Assembly: GCF_029784135.1 (NCBI RefSeq)
Contig: NC_073744.1
Span: forward strand, 10,437,429-10,501,428
Reading direction: 5' to 3'
From: Toxorhynchites rutilus septentrionalis
Taxonomy: Eukaryota > Arthropoda > Insecta > Diptera > Culicidae
Length of the DNA: 64,000 nt
The notes under the pieces are model-generated. The model saw only the letters and a list, made by a program, of their open reading frames with translations. It was not told the origin of the DNA and did no database searches. How positions within the stretch are numbered: the stretch's first letter is position 1; each line of letters begins with the position of its first letter. Made by a program: the position numbers and the translations under genes. Positions 45,783 to 57,800 of this stretch are shown one piece after another.

Positions 45783-45940
45783 CATGTTGACAATATTTAG
45801 TCATAGGGCAACACATATAAAATAATGCGATCGTTATAGTTAAAAGCCATAGATTCGTATAAAATAGGACTACTTATAATTGAAAAATTATGGCTCTGAA
45901 TAACTTTCAAATCTTTAGAAGACTGTTTCCTAAGTATTAG

Positions 45941-46132
45941 GGGCGTCTATTTACCTGTATGACAACGAGAGCAATACATCTTGAGTTAGCGCAAGATATA
46001 AGTTCGGATTCTTTCATTATATGTTTCCGCAATTTGCAAAATTATGGCCCAGATAGGGAAATTATTACCGTAGATCAAAACTATAAACTCTCTAATATAG
46101 AGGTTGGAAAGTTTGTTTTTCAACGTTTGTAA
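45941..46132 (+). pseudogene. integrase remnant of the BEL/Pao-type element
   Basis: A 63-aa stretch in one frame (GRLFTCMTTRAIHLELAQDI, then SSDSFIICFRN) matches the start of the BEL/Pao integrase core, where the RAxHLEL motif follows the first catalytic region. It is preceded by a stop and ends at TAA 46130-46132, with no D,D-35-E residues beyond. This is the only pol remnant and it identifies the lineage. Confidence 0.75.
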
Positions 46133-46259
46133 TATGTTGATATTCTTTATATCTATATAAAGTATAGAAAATCTTAAGCTTGATAAAATATAAAGACGAA
46201 AATCTTAAAATGGAAATTTAACAAAACTGTTAACTGAATTAATTAGAAAATATTTTTAG

Positions 46260-46725
46260 GCAAATGATTTGCTTGAAGTTCAGCAAGTGAGCTGCTGAAA
46301 GACTTTAATACAATTTAAGATACAATTGTTTCGTTATAAAATGGACCCAATAAAATGATAACTTGTAAGGTCCAAAATATCAATTAGAGCAAAAAAGAAG
46401 AGACTGTCTGGTCAAGCGTCAAGCATTTGGAATGCTCAAAACATTACTCTGATGGGTTAAAAGTATAGCAAGTATTCTGCTGAAAAATATACATTGACCA
46501 CTAAAGAAAAAATTATGGCGCAGCAAGTGATATGCTGAAGCCAGTTTCTATACGAATGATTGGCTCAAAGCTCAGTAAGTGAATTGCTTAAAACTCAGCA
46601 AGTGGATTGCTGAGAGTAACAACATCACCAGTAAGTCGGTTGATGAAATACAGCATGTGAGATGCTGAAGAAAGATTTTTTAAACAAGTGGTTTGCGAAG
46701 CTCAGCATGTGAGTTGCTGAGAATA
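46260..46725 (+). repeat. second stem-loop array (CAGCAA-GTGAG-TTGCTG type)
   Basis: At least six copies of CAGCAAGTGAGTTGCTG and variants (near 46281, 46516, 46568, 46590, 46655 and 46701), each a stem of 5-6 bp with a GTGRR-like loop, plus looser variants near 46419 and 46467. Stem changes are often paired (CAGCAT/ATGCTG). It sits between the integrase scrap and the 3' LTR. Confidence 0.85.
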
Positions 46726-47733
46726 TGATCAATGCATTATTCAAATGAATATTAAAAGCATAGCTTCCAGTCTTAACTGAGGGAAAGATTGGAGATGGTT
46801 AACTATACAATGTAGATGACATTATGAGTTATTTGAATACAAGTAACAGGAAAAAAAATTGAATGAAATTTTTAAATGTATTTCAAAGTATATCACACTA
46901 TGAGAGCATGAGTTGCATGCATAAAGAAAACGACTTGAAAAAGTTTATGTGAGCTACGATCAGTCGTATTATATGATTAGTCGGAACAGTTACATGAGAA
47001 CTGAGGCTTTAAAATTGGATTTAGTATTCAGAGACAAACTTTAATGTTAATACTTGCTGAAGGAACGGTAATTGTACTACCAAAAGATTAGCACATTGAC
47101 TAATTATTTCAAAAGGATGTTTTGAGAAAAACAATATCAGCAATGTAACAAGACAACTAGCAAAGGGATGTTGGATTCAAGATTCCTTTCTTGGCAACGA
47201 GATAACTTAGCATTAAAATGGAACGTTGTGTTTGATGAAAGAAAATCTTATAAGAGAAAAGAAAATGTAATTTGCATTTCCTTTAATGGAAAATATTATA
47301 TAACACTGAACCTCAATGAATAATTTTCCAAAAAGAAACTTGAAGTTAGTTTATATAATTAACGGTTATATCAAATTACTAGTGAGAGCAATTATTCGAA
47401 ATTTACGAATGTTTACGATTAGTTTGCATAACTGTATGCAGAATAAAAATGAAACAAAAAATACTATTATTAATAAAACAAATAATAAGTTATGTTTTCT
47501 AGTATAAACTTGTAAGTGTAAGTGTAAGGAAAAGATAATAATGTGAGTGAAATCAAATCACACAATAAAACACAGAATAAAGCGATACAGCTACAGATGG
47601 AAATATGTTCAAGCAAATGTATATGATTTAGAACATGTAGAACGACTATCAAAAATTTAAATTAAAATGTAGAAAAGAATGATAATACTGAAGAATTTGG
47701 TAAATCTATGTAGTAGATTTACGGAGTCCGGAA
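46726..47733 (+). other. non-coding 3' internal region of the LTR element
   Basis: AT-rich with no open frame of note. The last bases before the 3' LTR (about 47717-47733, TTTACGGAGTCCGGAA) are the candidate polypurine tract, though weakly purine-rich. Confidence 0.5.
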
Positions 47734-48407
47734 TGTTACGGACAGCTGAGGCTTATCGCGGATCGAGTTACAGATCCATAAGATAAGCAATATTTGAGAT
47801 TATATTTAGAAAAGACCTCCAAGCGAGGTATAGAAACGTTTAGAAAGGACCAATGTAAGGCAATTAAAAGATGTAAGAGCTCAAGTGTTTTGTTAGGCTA
47901 GAAAAAGCTTGTAGTTCGAAATTATTGCCGGTCATAAATTCAGAATGGACGAATATTTAAATAGCGTCCGGTAAACAATTTAATGCATGCATCATTTAGG
48001 ATGCATTTTTATTACCCTTTTCCATCCCTAGCTGCGCTCAGCCAGATACACCAGCAGGGTGTAATAAAATAAAAGGATGTTATTTAGAGCGAAGGATGGA
48101 AAGGGGAAATCCAAGAATAAGATAGGCGCACCGACGAGGTGCTATAAACTTAAGGTATTTTCTTAGGGTAGTGCAGCCGTCTCAGACTGCACGTTACCAT
48201 ACGCTAGAAGAAGGGACAAGGAAGGTAGATGATCTAAACGAAACCGATATGTTATCGGTTTTCAAGAGAGAGAGAGGAGATGTTCCTCGTCAATCTTAGT
48301 TTAAGGAACCATGTATATATTGTGAAACTTTTGAATAAATTTTTTAGTATTGTAACAGAACTCACGCGAAAGCGTTAAAATTTTTCTTTCAATAGAGAAA
48401 TTTTTCA
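47734..48407 (+). repeat. 3' LTR of the BEL/Pao-type element
   Basis: 674 bp, no difference from 42454-43127 seen on full-length line-by-line comparison (offset 5280). Followed by the CCTAC target duplication at 48408-48412. Confidence 0.95.
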
Positions 48408-48624
48408 CCTACTTTGTTCGGCTTTCGCGAATTTATGTGAAAAAGACGGGATGATTTTTTAGAATTTCATTCTCATCCAGTTCATCCACTACTCTCGAAT
48501 GTGCAATAGCAATAACAAAACAAACAACCCCCGCTCCACAAACCGTAATCCCCTTCTCCTTGAAGTGATGATGTTGGTTCACCTATTATACATTTATACA
48601 AGCGCCTTGGTAATTCGCCAATTG

Positions 48625-49080
48625 TGCAGTGTCGACGTCTGGTGGCTCCCTTCATGTTCAGGGCCATAATTTGGGTCCCAAGTTCGAAAATGTAATATCC
48701 ATCAGATTAGAAGGTATAATGTCATTTTTCAAATGTAAAAATATGAAAGAAAATTTTCACATCATGTTATTTAATTACTTGAAACAAGTATTTTTGACTC
48801 ATATTTAACAATTTGTTCATATATTTCCGATATTTTTTATTGAAACTCTTCATTGTAATATAAAATTTTATTCAGAAACAATTTTTGTATAAGAGTTTTT
48901 CACCACTTGCAAAGAAACTATTTTTAATTTACAATGAATACTAATTTGTTATGGCGAAGTTAATTTTCATTCATAATTTCAATTTTAAAAGTGTGTTCAT
49001 TCCGCCTGAAAATCATTTATCTTTGTCGCTCCCCGAATTCGTGAAACGAAGCACAATGCCGTCAACGCGAATTACATTCA
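48625..49080. repeat. dispersed repeat upstream of TTI1
   Basis: Diverged parallel copy of 41252-41745. It forms the immediate upstream region of TTI1, so the TTI1 promoter may lie in or just after it. Confidence 0.7.
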
Positions 49081-49176
49081 ATAACAAACAATATCATTTT
49101 TGTGGCCTATCCACTTTCTTTCCGGTTTGAAATGCATTGCAGAGCTTCAAATTGTTCGATATAAGCGTTGATAAGC

Positions 49177-52100
49177 ATGCACTCGCTGGGGGACGTGTTC
49201 GGAAGGCTGAAGCCGTTATTCGAAAAAGTTGTACAAGATCCAACGCTTGCGGATATTAAACGTTTGAATGAGTGCCTCGACCAAATCGACAAATCCAGTT
49301 TGCAGATCCTGCAAAATGTTTTCCTCCAGCAGCTGGTTGTGCTGGTCGATGGCATTTCGAAGGAGTTAGTTATCGGAAAGTTCTGGGTTAGAATTTCACT
49401 TATAACAATGGGTGTGTCTCTTCCAGGAATAAAAATGAACTTAAAACCCAGCTGATCGAATGCATCTGTACAATCCTGCAGAAGACTAAGATCCGACAGG
49501 CTGTGGCCATGAAGACAACGGCGATAGTGTTGACGAAACAAATCTATGACGCCCGGAGCGGACATCTGGTCGGGGATCTCTCGGAAGAGCTGAAAATGGT
49601 CACGCTTCGGGGCCTGACGCTGGTTTCGAAAGCCATACAATCGGACTTGGTCGAAGTGGTTTACGTTCGGGACAATTTGAATTTGATCTCTCAGGTGCTG
49701 TTTGTTTGCGTGAGTTTACTCGGTGTGGAGAAGTACAGGAAGCTGCGCTCGCAAGCTATCGAATGTATAATGGCTACAATGCAAGTTCACGACGAATTCG
49801 ACCTGGCGGATGTCGTGCTGAGATGCCAGATCGCGGAATTGCTTTTTATAGTGCTTCCCAAGCTTTTGATGGCAATGGTGTCCGTCATCAACGGTGATCC
49901 GAAACAAGGGAAGGCTGTTATTGGAATCGGAATCAAAGCTTTGGGAAGAATTCTGGGTATCATATTTGAGGATTATGATGGAGATCACAGGGAAGAGGAA
50001 ATCGAAACGAAGGACTTTATAAAACTGTCTAAAAATATAGAAAGCTTAAACATAAAGGGACGAAACATACTAGGAATGGGTTTAAAAGATTCGAAAGCTA
50101 AAGAGGAGTACTTTTGCAATACTACCAGGAGCCGAGAGTGGCTATTGGAGGCAGAGAAGAAGGTCCACGCGGTACTCGTTACGATATCCCATCAAAGAGG
50201 AGCCGAAGAAGAATCAATACGGCAGGAATACGCTAGGATGAATGCAGAACTGTTGCAAAAGTGTGCCACGTGAGTATTGAATGCTTGCTTGAATGTTATG
50301 TGGTAATTGTCCCTCGATTTTTCGCAGCAATATGCCGACTTGTTCGGTGATTTTCCTCGAGTCTCTTCTCGCTCTCAGTCAGGATGATTCGAGCAAGGTT
50401 CGTGATATCTGCGAGGAAGGCTTGAAAAGGCTATCCCAATCCGGCGTTTCCTTCGGTCCGTCTCGAATGGATGAACTTTTTTATGATTCTCTGCAGCCAA
50501 TCGTTCGTACGATATATCGAGGAGAGGAAACAGAACAAATAGCTAGTTTTCGGCTTCTGAAAGGCTACATACATTTTCTCTCCGAACACCAGTTGAGTCT
50601 TATCCTTTCCAATCAGGAGATTCTCAACCAGCTGGTATCGATTTTAGTCTGCGGGGCGGAACTGGATCAGACAGACGAACTTGTTCGTCGAGAGTACGTT
50701 TCCTATCGCTTTGAGTATGCCTTGGATGAGAATAAATTGGAGAAAGAAAAGCGAGAATCCAGGTGGATCATTCTCCGTAACTTCAATGGCTCTGACAGGA
50801 GCCGTAAATCTTTCCTGGACTTGATCAAAAGCTTCCACCATCGTCCGGAAGCGCTCTCGAGAATCTTGAACTATATCCTGGAGGATCTCTTTACCACCAA
50901 ATTCAATACAAATGGTTATCTTTTTCTGCTCTCAGAACTAGTTCCTTCTGAAGCTAAAGGGAATCGAACCATTGTAGAAATCTTCAAAAATGTTTTCATG
51001 GAAATTCTTCAAAGTTATCACTGGGAGCTGAACCTGGAGGAAGCGACAAACGTTTCCGATCTCAAATTCAACGCGCTTCACATTTGTCTGTCACTTCGTT
51101 TAATCGCACGTTACTCGCTTCTCTTCCACGAAGACTTTCGATGGCAGCTGTACGGCGTTCTGGGACATGTTCTCCCACTGTCTGGAAGCAGTTTAAATTG
51201 CGTGAATGAAGCAGCCGAAATGGCACTGGAAGCCATCGCCGAGAGTCAGGGAATGACGTCTATTCATGAGCTTATTTTCCACAATCTGGACTACATTGCA
51301 CAACACGTAAGCCACAGTTTGAGACACTCTTGCAGCTTTTCCATCGGAGTTCACATGCTGGAATCGGTGCTTCGATTTGTTCCCTACGAATCCTCTGCGA
51401 TTCTTGAGTCCACCATCAGCCCGATTGTGATGGACATTCTGGAGAGTCACGACCGGCGGGTTGGTGAAAGGAGGATTCTCTGCCTTCGTGTTTTACACAT
51501 TTTTGTGCGTGCCATTCGGTATCGTTACCGAGCGGAGCTCCAGAAGGCGGAAAGCGATCCAAACGTGATCGCGAAGAAAGCCCTCGAAGATAAAATCGCT
51601 CAGTTGAAGCAAGAGTTGGAACACAAGCTGCCCGAGGCGGGAGCTACCATCGAGGAGGTTTTCGACGGGGAACCGAATGAAACAGACCAACCGGAAGGTG
51701 AGCCTGAATCGGTTGAGCCTTACCAAAGCGAGGAGCAGAAGCTTCCGCCCCATATTCGGATAACGATGGAGATCTTGACGGTGAATTTTAAGTATCTCGC
51801 CTCGAGTGTGACCGACGAGAGAATCGTTGTTCTGGGAACACTCAATGAGGGCATCCATCTGCTGAAGGAACACGAGAACCAACTGCTTCCGTTGGTACAT
51901 CAGATTTGGTTCAATTTCGCGGAGCGATTTGCTGACACCAGTCCGGTGGTGATTGGCTGTGCGTTCGATTTGCTGGTCAGTCTGGCCGAGCTGGCAAAAG
52001 ATTTCATCAGGAAGCGAACCCTGGAGTAAGTGAGGGGTTTCTAACACACAATTGTGTAGATCAATGATTTGCTATTCGATACGATATTTGCAGTGATGTG

Positions 52101-52388
52101 ATGCCCAGGTTGAACGCCTTTATGCGTGATAGCGTTTCCGCTGATTACAGTGCCCGCCAAACGTTCAATCTACAACGGAAAGTACTGACACACGCACCGG
52201 CGTTGGTGGCTTCATTGAAACTAAACGAGCGTCAGTTGGATCAGGTGCTGGAGGTGGGTAAATTATACTTACAGCGTTCGGAAAGACGAGAGTTGCAACA
52301 GTTGGCGAAATTGTTTCTTGATCGCCTGCGAGAGTACGATTCAGGCGCCGTTTTCATAAAGCTGAATGCTTCAAAGCGTGGTAACTAA
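49177..52388 (+). CDS. TTI1: TTI1, TELO2-interacting protein 1 homologue
   Basis: Four exons: 49177-49364, 49427-50269, 50328-52025 and 52094-52388, all GT-AG and in frame, 1007 aa (family about 1000-1090). Leu-rich helical repeats run throughout, as in the HEAT-like solenoid of TTI1. Conserved stretches include LKTQLIECICTILQKTKIRQ, VTLRGLTLVSKAI, YRKLRSQAIECI and KALGRILGIIFEDY in exon 2, an acidic loop (about residues 830-860) in exon 3, and APALVASLKLNERQLDQVL in exon 4. TTI1 acts with TELO2 and TTI2 (TTT complex) and HSP90 to stabilise PIK-related kinases such as TOR, ATM and ATR. The ATG at 49177 was chosen because earlier in-frame codons are not ATG. It is convergent with ssSPT, 380 bp apart. 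Confidence 0.94.
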
Positions 52389-52768
52389 ATGCGCGATATT
52401 GTGAATGGCTTTTTTGTTTGATAGAGAAATACCTTGAATATTTTTTTCTCCTTTCGTTGAGTGCTTAAACGTGTTATATATTTAGTCTTCACTAGAATGT
52501 AATTACAAAGATTCAGAATAGAACTAGGAAAAAAAAAGGGAACAATGCAACGTTTTTACAAAATGTTGATACTTGTTCAGAAATTGAAATTTTGCCCTTG
52601 CTTCCGGATCCTTCAATATCTACAGCTAAAACAGTCCTAACTCTCTTACTTTAGTCCTTCCGTCGACTATAATCATCTTCCCACTGTTGATAAAAGTAAA
52701 ATCTTCAAGCCATACGTCTCGAACGGGGTGATGTAAACTCCTGGTGTTGGCAAAGTTACTGCAGCGAT

Positions 52769-53130
52769 TCACGCCGTGACTAGGGTCTGCTGATGGTAAT
52801 GATGATCCACTATGCTCAGCGTCCGCTCGCTCCCGGTCGGCATTAAGGCATCGATCAGCTTCCGGGTGTAGCTGGGAAGGTATACGCAGCTGGAGAAGAT
52901 AAGCAACGCGATGATGCAAAAAATAACACCATCTTTTCGAGCGGAGAATTTGCGCGATGTAAGGAAAGATACTTCGCGAGCATTGAGAGAAAGAAAAAGT
53001 TTTTGAAGGTTCTGACTTTGGAAAGGATACTGATAAATTTCTTCTCCCACGGATCTAGCATGTAGATACAGGTGTTCAATTCGTACAACAGATAGAGAGA
53101 GGAAATAGATCTCTTTATTGAGTGCAACAT
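52769..53130 (-). CDS. SPTSSA: serine palmitoyltransferase small subunit (ssSPT), paralogue 1
   Basis: Two minus-strand exons, 53031-53130 and 52769-52932, joined in phase 1 (ATCA|GTATCC, AAAAG|ATGGT), 87 aa. Exon 1 has the family core SSLYLLYELNTCIYMLDPWE (first membrane helix plus the invariant DPWE). Exon 2 continues NGVIFCIIALLIFSSCVYLP (second hydrophobic segment), matching the YMLEPWER...YTGYVFMP layout of human SPTSSA. ssSPT binds the SPTLC1/2 heterodimer in the ER, raises activity and sets acyl-CoA choice for sphingolipid synthesis. An upstream in-frame ATG at 53196 would add 22 residues; I prefer 53130 for length and for its A at position -3. The tail beyond the core is longer than in human. 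Confidence 0.85.
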
Positions 53131-53470
53131 GTTTCCGCGATTCCAAAGGTTGGCCAAAGCCTTCTGTTTTGCGTCTTCAGCGATGATTAATAGCAACTAG
53201 ATAAGATAGCACCGACCCAGAGTTTGCACAACTTGATTAGCTTTATGATACACAAAGAATGCACCCCAGTTGATTTACGTGGTACAATGCGAATCGATTA
53301 GTAATTGCGGATATCTCACCGAAGGACACAATCAAAACAGAAGGCGTGAAAATCAAAACAGTTTGACGTTTCGCCACAAAAAAAAACCACAGTGAAGTAA
53401 TCGTCTGAATGTGACGATTGAACGGAGCGGTTTCGATACGTCGCAAAATGCACTGAGAATTTATTTTTTA

Positions 53471-55024
53471 CTAGCTGACCCGGCAAACTTCGTCCCGCCC
53501 AACATTTGTTTTTTATTATCAATACCTTCAAACATTCACGTTTTCTTACTATGAGCATATTCATGGGTCCAATCGCAGAACTGTTCATTGATTGATCTTC
53601 TAATCGACCCCGTTGAATTTACCTTTTACTATAACATTCCTAGTATTTCTAACAAAACTCATCATTATAATATCAGATTATTTTCAGACACAATTCTCGT
53701 TCAAGATTTTTCAACCACTCGCGAATAACATGTCTCTCCGTTACATGGAATAAATGTTTTATACAGAAAATATGATAGAATAAAGAAAGCCCTAAATCGG
53801 ACGATTTCTCCCTCGAGTTCTGTTCTTATCAACACATTCGACGATACTTTTTTATTGGTATATATGGAAGAAGATATAGGAGTGCATTTCATCACATTAA
53901 AATCCATTTCCAGTTTCGAACAAAGATCAATTTCGCTAGCGCAAACATCAAATGGACTAACAGCACTGGTCACTATGTAATTGTAGAACATATGGGAATT
54001 TAATTTTCCGAATTTTCCATTTTTCCTCCAGAGTTTTCCGAAAATTTTCAATTGTCATGTTTGGTTGGAATATTTTAATGTAAAAAAAAATTAAATGTGT
54101 GTGATATTTTTATGGGACCCTCTCTCCATTCCAGAGGAGAGAGGGGTGTCATACCATTATAGGAACATTTCTCATACCCAAAAACCCTCACATCCCAAAT
54201 TGTGCTTGATTAGTTCTCAAGTTATGCAGAAGTTTGTGTTTCGTTTGTATCCCCCCTTAGAGAGGAGTGTATTCATCATAGAAACGTTTCGTGCCCTGTG
54301 AAACCTTCACATGCCAAACGTGGCTGCATTTGCTTGATTAGTTTTTGAGTTATGCAGAAATTTTGTGTTTCATTTGTATGACAGCCCACTCTTAGAGAGC
54401 TGGAGGAGTATCTTACCATCATAGAAATATTTATTGCATCCTAAAACCTCCACATGCCAAATTTAGTTTCATTTGCTTGATTAATTCTCGAATAATTCAG
54501 AAATTTGTGTTTGATTTGTATGGCAGCCCCCCTTAGAGAGGGGGGTGGAGAGTCTAACCACCATAGAAATATTTATTGCACCCTAAAACCTAAATATGCC
54601 CAATTTGGTTTCATTTGCTTGAATATTTCTCGTGTAATGTAGAAATTTGTGTTTCATTTGTAATGCAGCCCTCCCTTAGAGAGGGGGGGTGGAGAGTCTA
54701 ACCATCATAGGAACATTTATTGCACCCTAAAATTTCAATATGCCTAATTTGGTTTCATTTTCTTGAATAATTCTCGAGTAATGCCGAAATTTGTGTTTTA
54801 TTTGTATGGAAAGTCTAACCACCATTGAAACATTTATTGCACCCTAATACCTCAATATGCCTAATTTGGTTTCATTTGCTTGATTAATTCCCGAGTAATG
54901 TAGAAATTTGTAGAAAAACCCCTACATACCAATTTTCACGTTGATCGGTTCAGTAGTTTCCGAGTCTATAAGAATCAGACAGACAGACTGAAATCAATTT
55001 TTATATTATATATATAGAAGAAGA
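53471..55024 (-). mobile_element. Helitron-type element with internal tandem units
   Basis: On plus it starts CTAGCTGACCCGGCAAACTT (the reversed 3' end, CTAG at 53471-53474, preceded by A). It ends at TATATATATAGAAGA, the reversed TCTTCTATATATA 5' end. Internally, about six diverged units of 110-150 bp carry CCCTTAGAGAGGGGGGTGGA and TTGGTTTCATTTGCTTGA blocks (54110-54910). A second partial copy follows at 55025-55260. No Rep/helicase gene. Confidence 0.75.
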
Positions 55025-55569
55025 TAGAAGATAGATAAGATATGGAAATGCGTTATTTCGCCTGAAAATCCATTTTCACTTACGAACAAAGATCAATTTC
55101 GATTGCGCAAATATCGCATTTCGAACATGTGGGAATTAAGTTTTCCGAATTTTCCGAGCTTCCTTCAGGATTTTTCGAAAGTTTTCCGATTTTTCTCTCC
55201 ACTATATTGAACTACGGGAAGAGACGAATACAACAAAATATCCCGTTCTTTAGGATCCTACAAACCCCGACCGTCTGCGCAAAATATAAAATTGATTACC
55301 TTTTTTTAATGTTCAATGACCTTAACTGATTTTAGGAGAGTGTACTAAAGTGCGCAAAGGTGGACAGAGCGGTGCTGGTGGCAGCGAGTAGTGTATATTC
55401 AAATGGATATATTATTCTGCATTACATTTCTCGTCCGAGGAAAATCGGGATCGGGAGAATTTGACTCACTGGTGAGTAGGGTAAATAATTTTATTTCGGA
55501 TTTAAACATAGAACGTGTTGAGAAATTTCGATTTTCCATTACGTAGCATATGACAACACCAAGAAGAAG

Positions 55570-56975
55570 ATTTATTGACGTAGGATTACGTCTTTCGGGA
55601 ACATGTTGGGGTACAAATTGAAAATCGAAAATCGAGCACATCGTAAAAATTGTCCAATTTCAAACGTTTATTGCTTAGTCATTTCATGATGGATTGATGA
55701 TTTTTTTGCGCCAATCGATTGCGGCATTCCATAACAATTTTTTATATTGAAAAAACTATGGATGGGTTATACCTATGATATAACCGCAAGTTTGACATAG
55801 GACTGCCGTTGGCTTAGTGATCATTTGTGTTTTTTCAATTAGCAATAATCGCACTTCTTATGTTCCTCATTGGGTACGATATCACCGCTGCGCAGAACTA
55901 TTGATCAAATTATTCATTAAACTAGTGAATGAATGAAACAATCTACGAATTCAATTGCAAACAATTCCTAATTTAGGTCAATGCATGCATTATGGTAGTG
56001 GTTATCGCAGCAAATATTTATCAACATTTTGCCTAACCATTAAACGGTATGCGTAGAAATTCAGCGAGCTGGCGACATGAAGGGGCATGCAGTCTTGAAT
56101 AACCGAGCCAAAGCGTTGCATTTGTACCCGCTTTTGTAGACTGTGTTAGCAAAACGCATTCCGGAGTGTAAAAATGCATGGGGGTATAAAAAGTACTGCC
56201 GAGATCTGGAATGCCGATTTTCCCAACTCATTGGTACCCGCTGCTTGCATCTATTTTGCCACGCCGATTTCCTCAGGCTCCATGGTTTTGACGACTGTGT
56301 TAGGGAAACATTCCGGTTTGCAGAAATGCAAACGAGTACAAAAGTACTCGCTGCTTGCATCTATTTCGCAACGCCAGTTTCCCCAGACTCCATGGTTGTG
56401 AAGTCTTTGTTAGTGAAATATTCCGTTTTGCAAAAGCGCAAACGTGTACAAAAGTACCAGCAGCTTTCATCTATTTAGTAATGCCGATTTCCCCAGGCTC
56501 CATGGTTTTGAAGTCTGTGTTAGAGAAACATTCCGATTTGCAGAAACGCAAACGGGTACAAAAGTACCCGCTGCTTATATTTATTTTGCAATACCGATTT
56601 ACCCCGGCTCCATGGTTTTGAAGTCTGTGTTAGGGAAGCATCCATTCATTCCTGCGATGGTACATCAATCGCTGCTCAATTATAACTGAGTGGATTTCCG
56701 AGCGGCGCTCGCTTATATACCGATTGGTGATTTCAATAGCCGGTTTTGAAAGCAATTTTAATGCTATTGACACAAGTTTTTGGATCAAAAAGTAACAAGT
56801 ATATAACGCGTAGACATTGTATCTTTCGAATGAAGTGTTTGTCATACGATTTCGTTCAGTTGTTTAGGAGCTATTAACGCTCAAAATCTCGGTCTCCGGC
56901 GTAACGCTTTCGTTTTTGAAACTTTGATTTTACACCCCGGTATAGAAATGAAAGACGTAGTCCTACGTCAAAAAT
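55570..56975. repeat. repeat-family element with about 115-bp tandem array (copy A)
   Basis: Units containing TCCATGGTTTTGAAGTCTGT, GTTAGGGAAACATTCCG and ACAAAAGTACCCGCTGCTTG repeat 4-5 times between 56130 and 56645. Left flank TATGATATAACCGCAAG (55790) and right flank GAAAGACGTAGTCCTACGTC (56948) recur around copy B. Non-coding. Confidence 0.8.
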
Positions 56976-57089
56976 AATATATGTCATGAAACTAACTATC
57001 GAACAATTGAAAAATCTCAACCCCTATACTAACGGAAATACCCACTTCTTATTGGTTGAAATTGACGACACATGCGGCGGGTCACTAAC

Positions 57090-57142
57090 AGAGACTAAGC
57101 TGCCTGTGGGAAATCGACATTGCAGATACATGAAAGTAGGGT

Positions 57143-57173
<31 letters not shown>

Positions 57174-57800
57174 CCAAAATATATATTTTTATAAAGGCTC
57201 ATATGGCGTTAGCCTCACGGGGCCGGGAGTTCAATACAATTTTTCTTATTATCTATGTTAGTAATATGTAACCGATTACTCGCGGTTGGCTCGAGGTTAG
57301 TATTACAAGTGTTTTCGTAATTGGGATGTTGCTGTCTCCGAAGCTCTGTACGTGTGCCCGACACGGAATACTTTCTATTGAGATGCAGCTGACCATTAAT
57401 TAGCAACGCCCCCCTAGTCTGTACCTCATATCTAGCGTGGTGCGTCTTTCTCGACTCGAGGAATCCAGGATAGAATGGTCAATGGCGCAATCGTCAGTTC
57501 GTGTAGAGTTGTCATGAGCGGTACAACCTTTGGCTCTTGTTGAATGATCAGTGGACTGCACAACCTTTGGCCCGTGTATCTGTAAAGAGTGTGTGTATGT
57601 AACGAGTGTGTGTATGTATTGCCGTGACTAAGTAAAAGTTTATCGATCGGATAGGAGGGATATGAAACGGGGACACAACGAAGGAAACATCATTAATTAT
57701 CAAAACTTTTGTTCCTACCGAATTGTATTCCCTAACAGAGACATCTAAACCAAGCTGCCTGGGGAAAATCGACATTGCAATTACATGAAAGTTGGGGGCA
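57090..57800. repeat. reverse-oriented single units of the same family
   Basis: AAGCTGCCTGTGGGAAATCG (57097) and AAGCTGCCTGGGGAAAATCG (57752), each followed by ACATTGCA and an ACATGAAAGT block, are the reverse complement of the copy B unit. Between them lie a poly-T tract (57149-57173) and DNA with no recognised gene; the poly-T suggests a minus-strand retroposed piece. Confidence 0.6.

Larger units (their letters stand above)
42454..48407 (+). mobile_element. young non-autonomous BEL/Pao-type LTR retrotransposon (5954 bp)
   Basis: Flanked by the 5-bp duplication CCTAC (42449-42453 and 48408-48412). Two 674-bp LTRs, each TGTTACGG...TTTTTCA, show no difference over their whole length in the given sequence. 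Inside are a candidate primer-binding site directly after the 5' LTR (TGGTGGCTCCAGAGAGG, 43128), a stem-loop array (43196-43715), a 527-aa PHD-finger ORF, an integrase scrap at 45941-46132, a second stem-loop array, and a purine-rich stretch before the 3' LTR. No protease, RT or RNase H is present, so mobility would depend on another element. The integrase scrap and the 5-bp duplication point to BEL/Pao. Confidence 0.9.

Noticed and set aside
53871..54060. separate gene in the 116-aa minus-strand frame
   Set aside because: The same sequence recurs near 27180-27350 and 55030-55200 as Helitron interior, non-coding.
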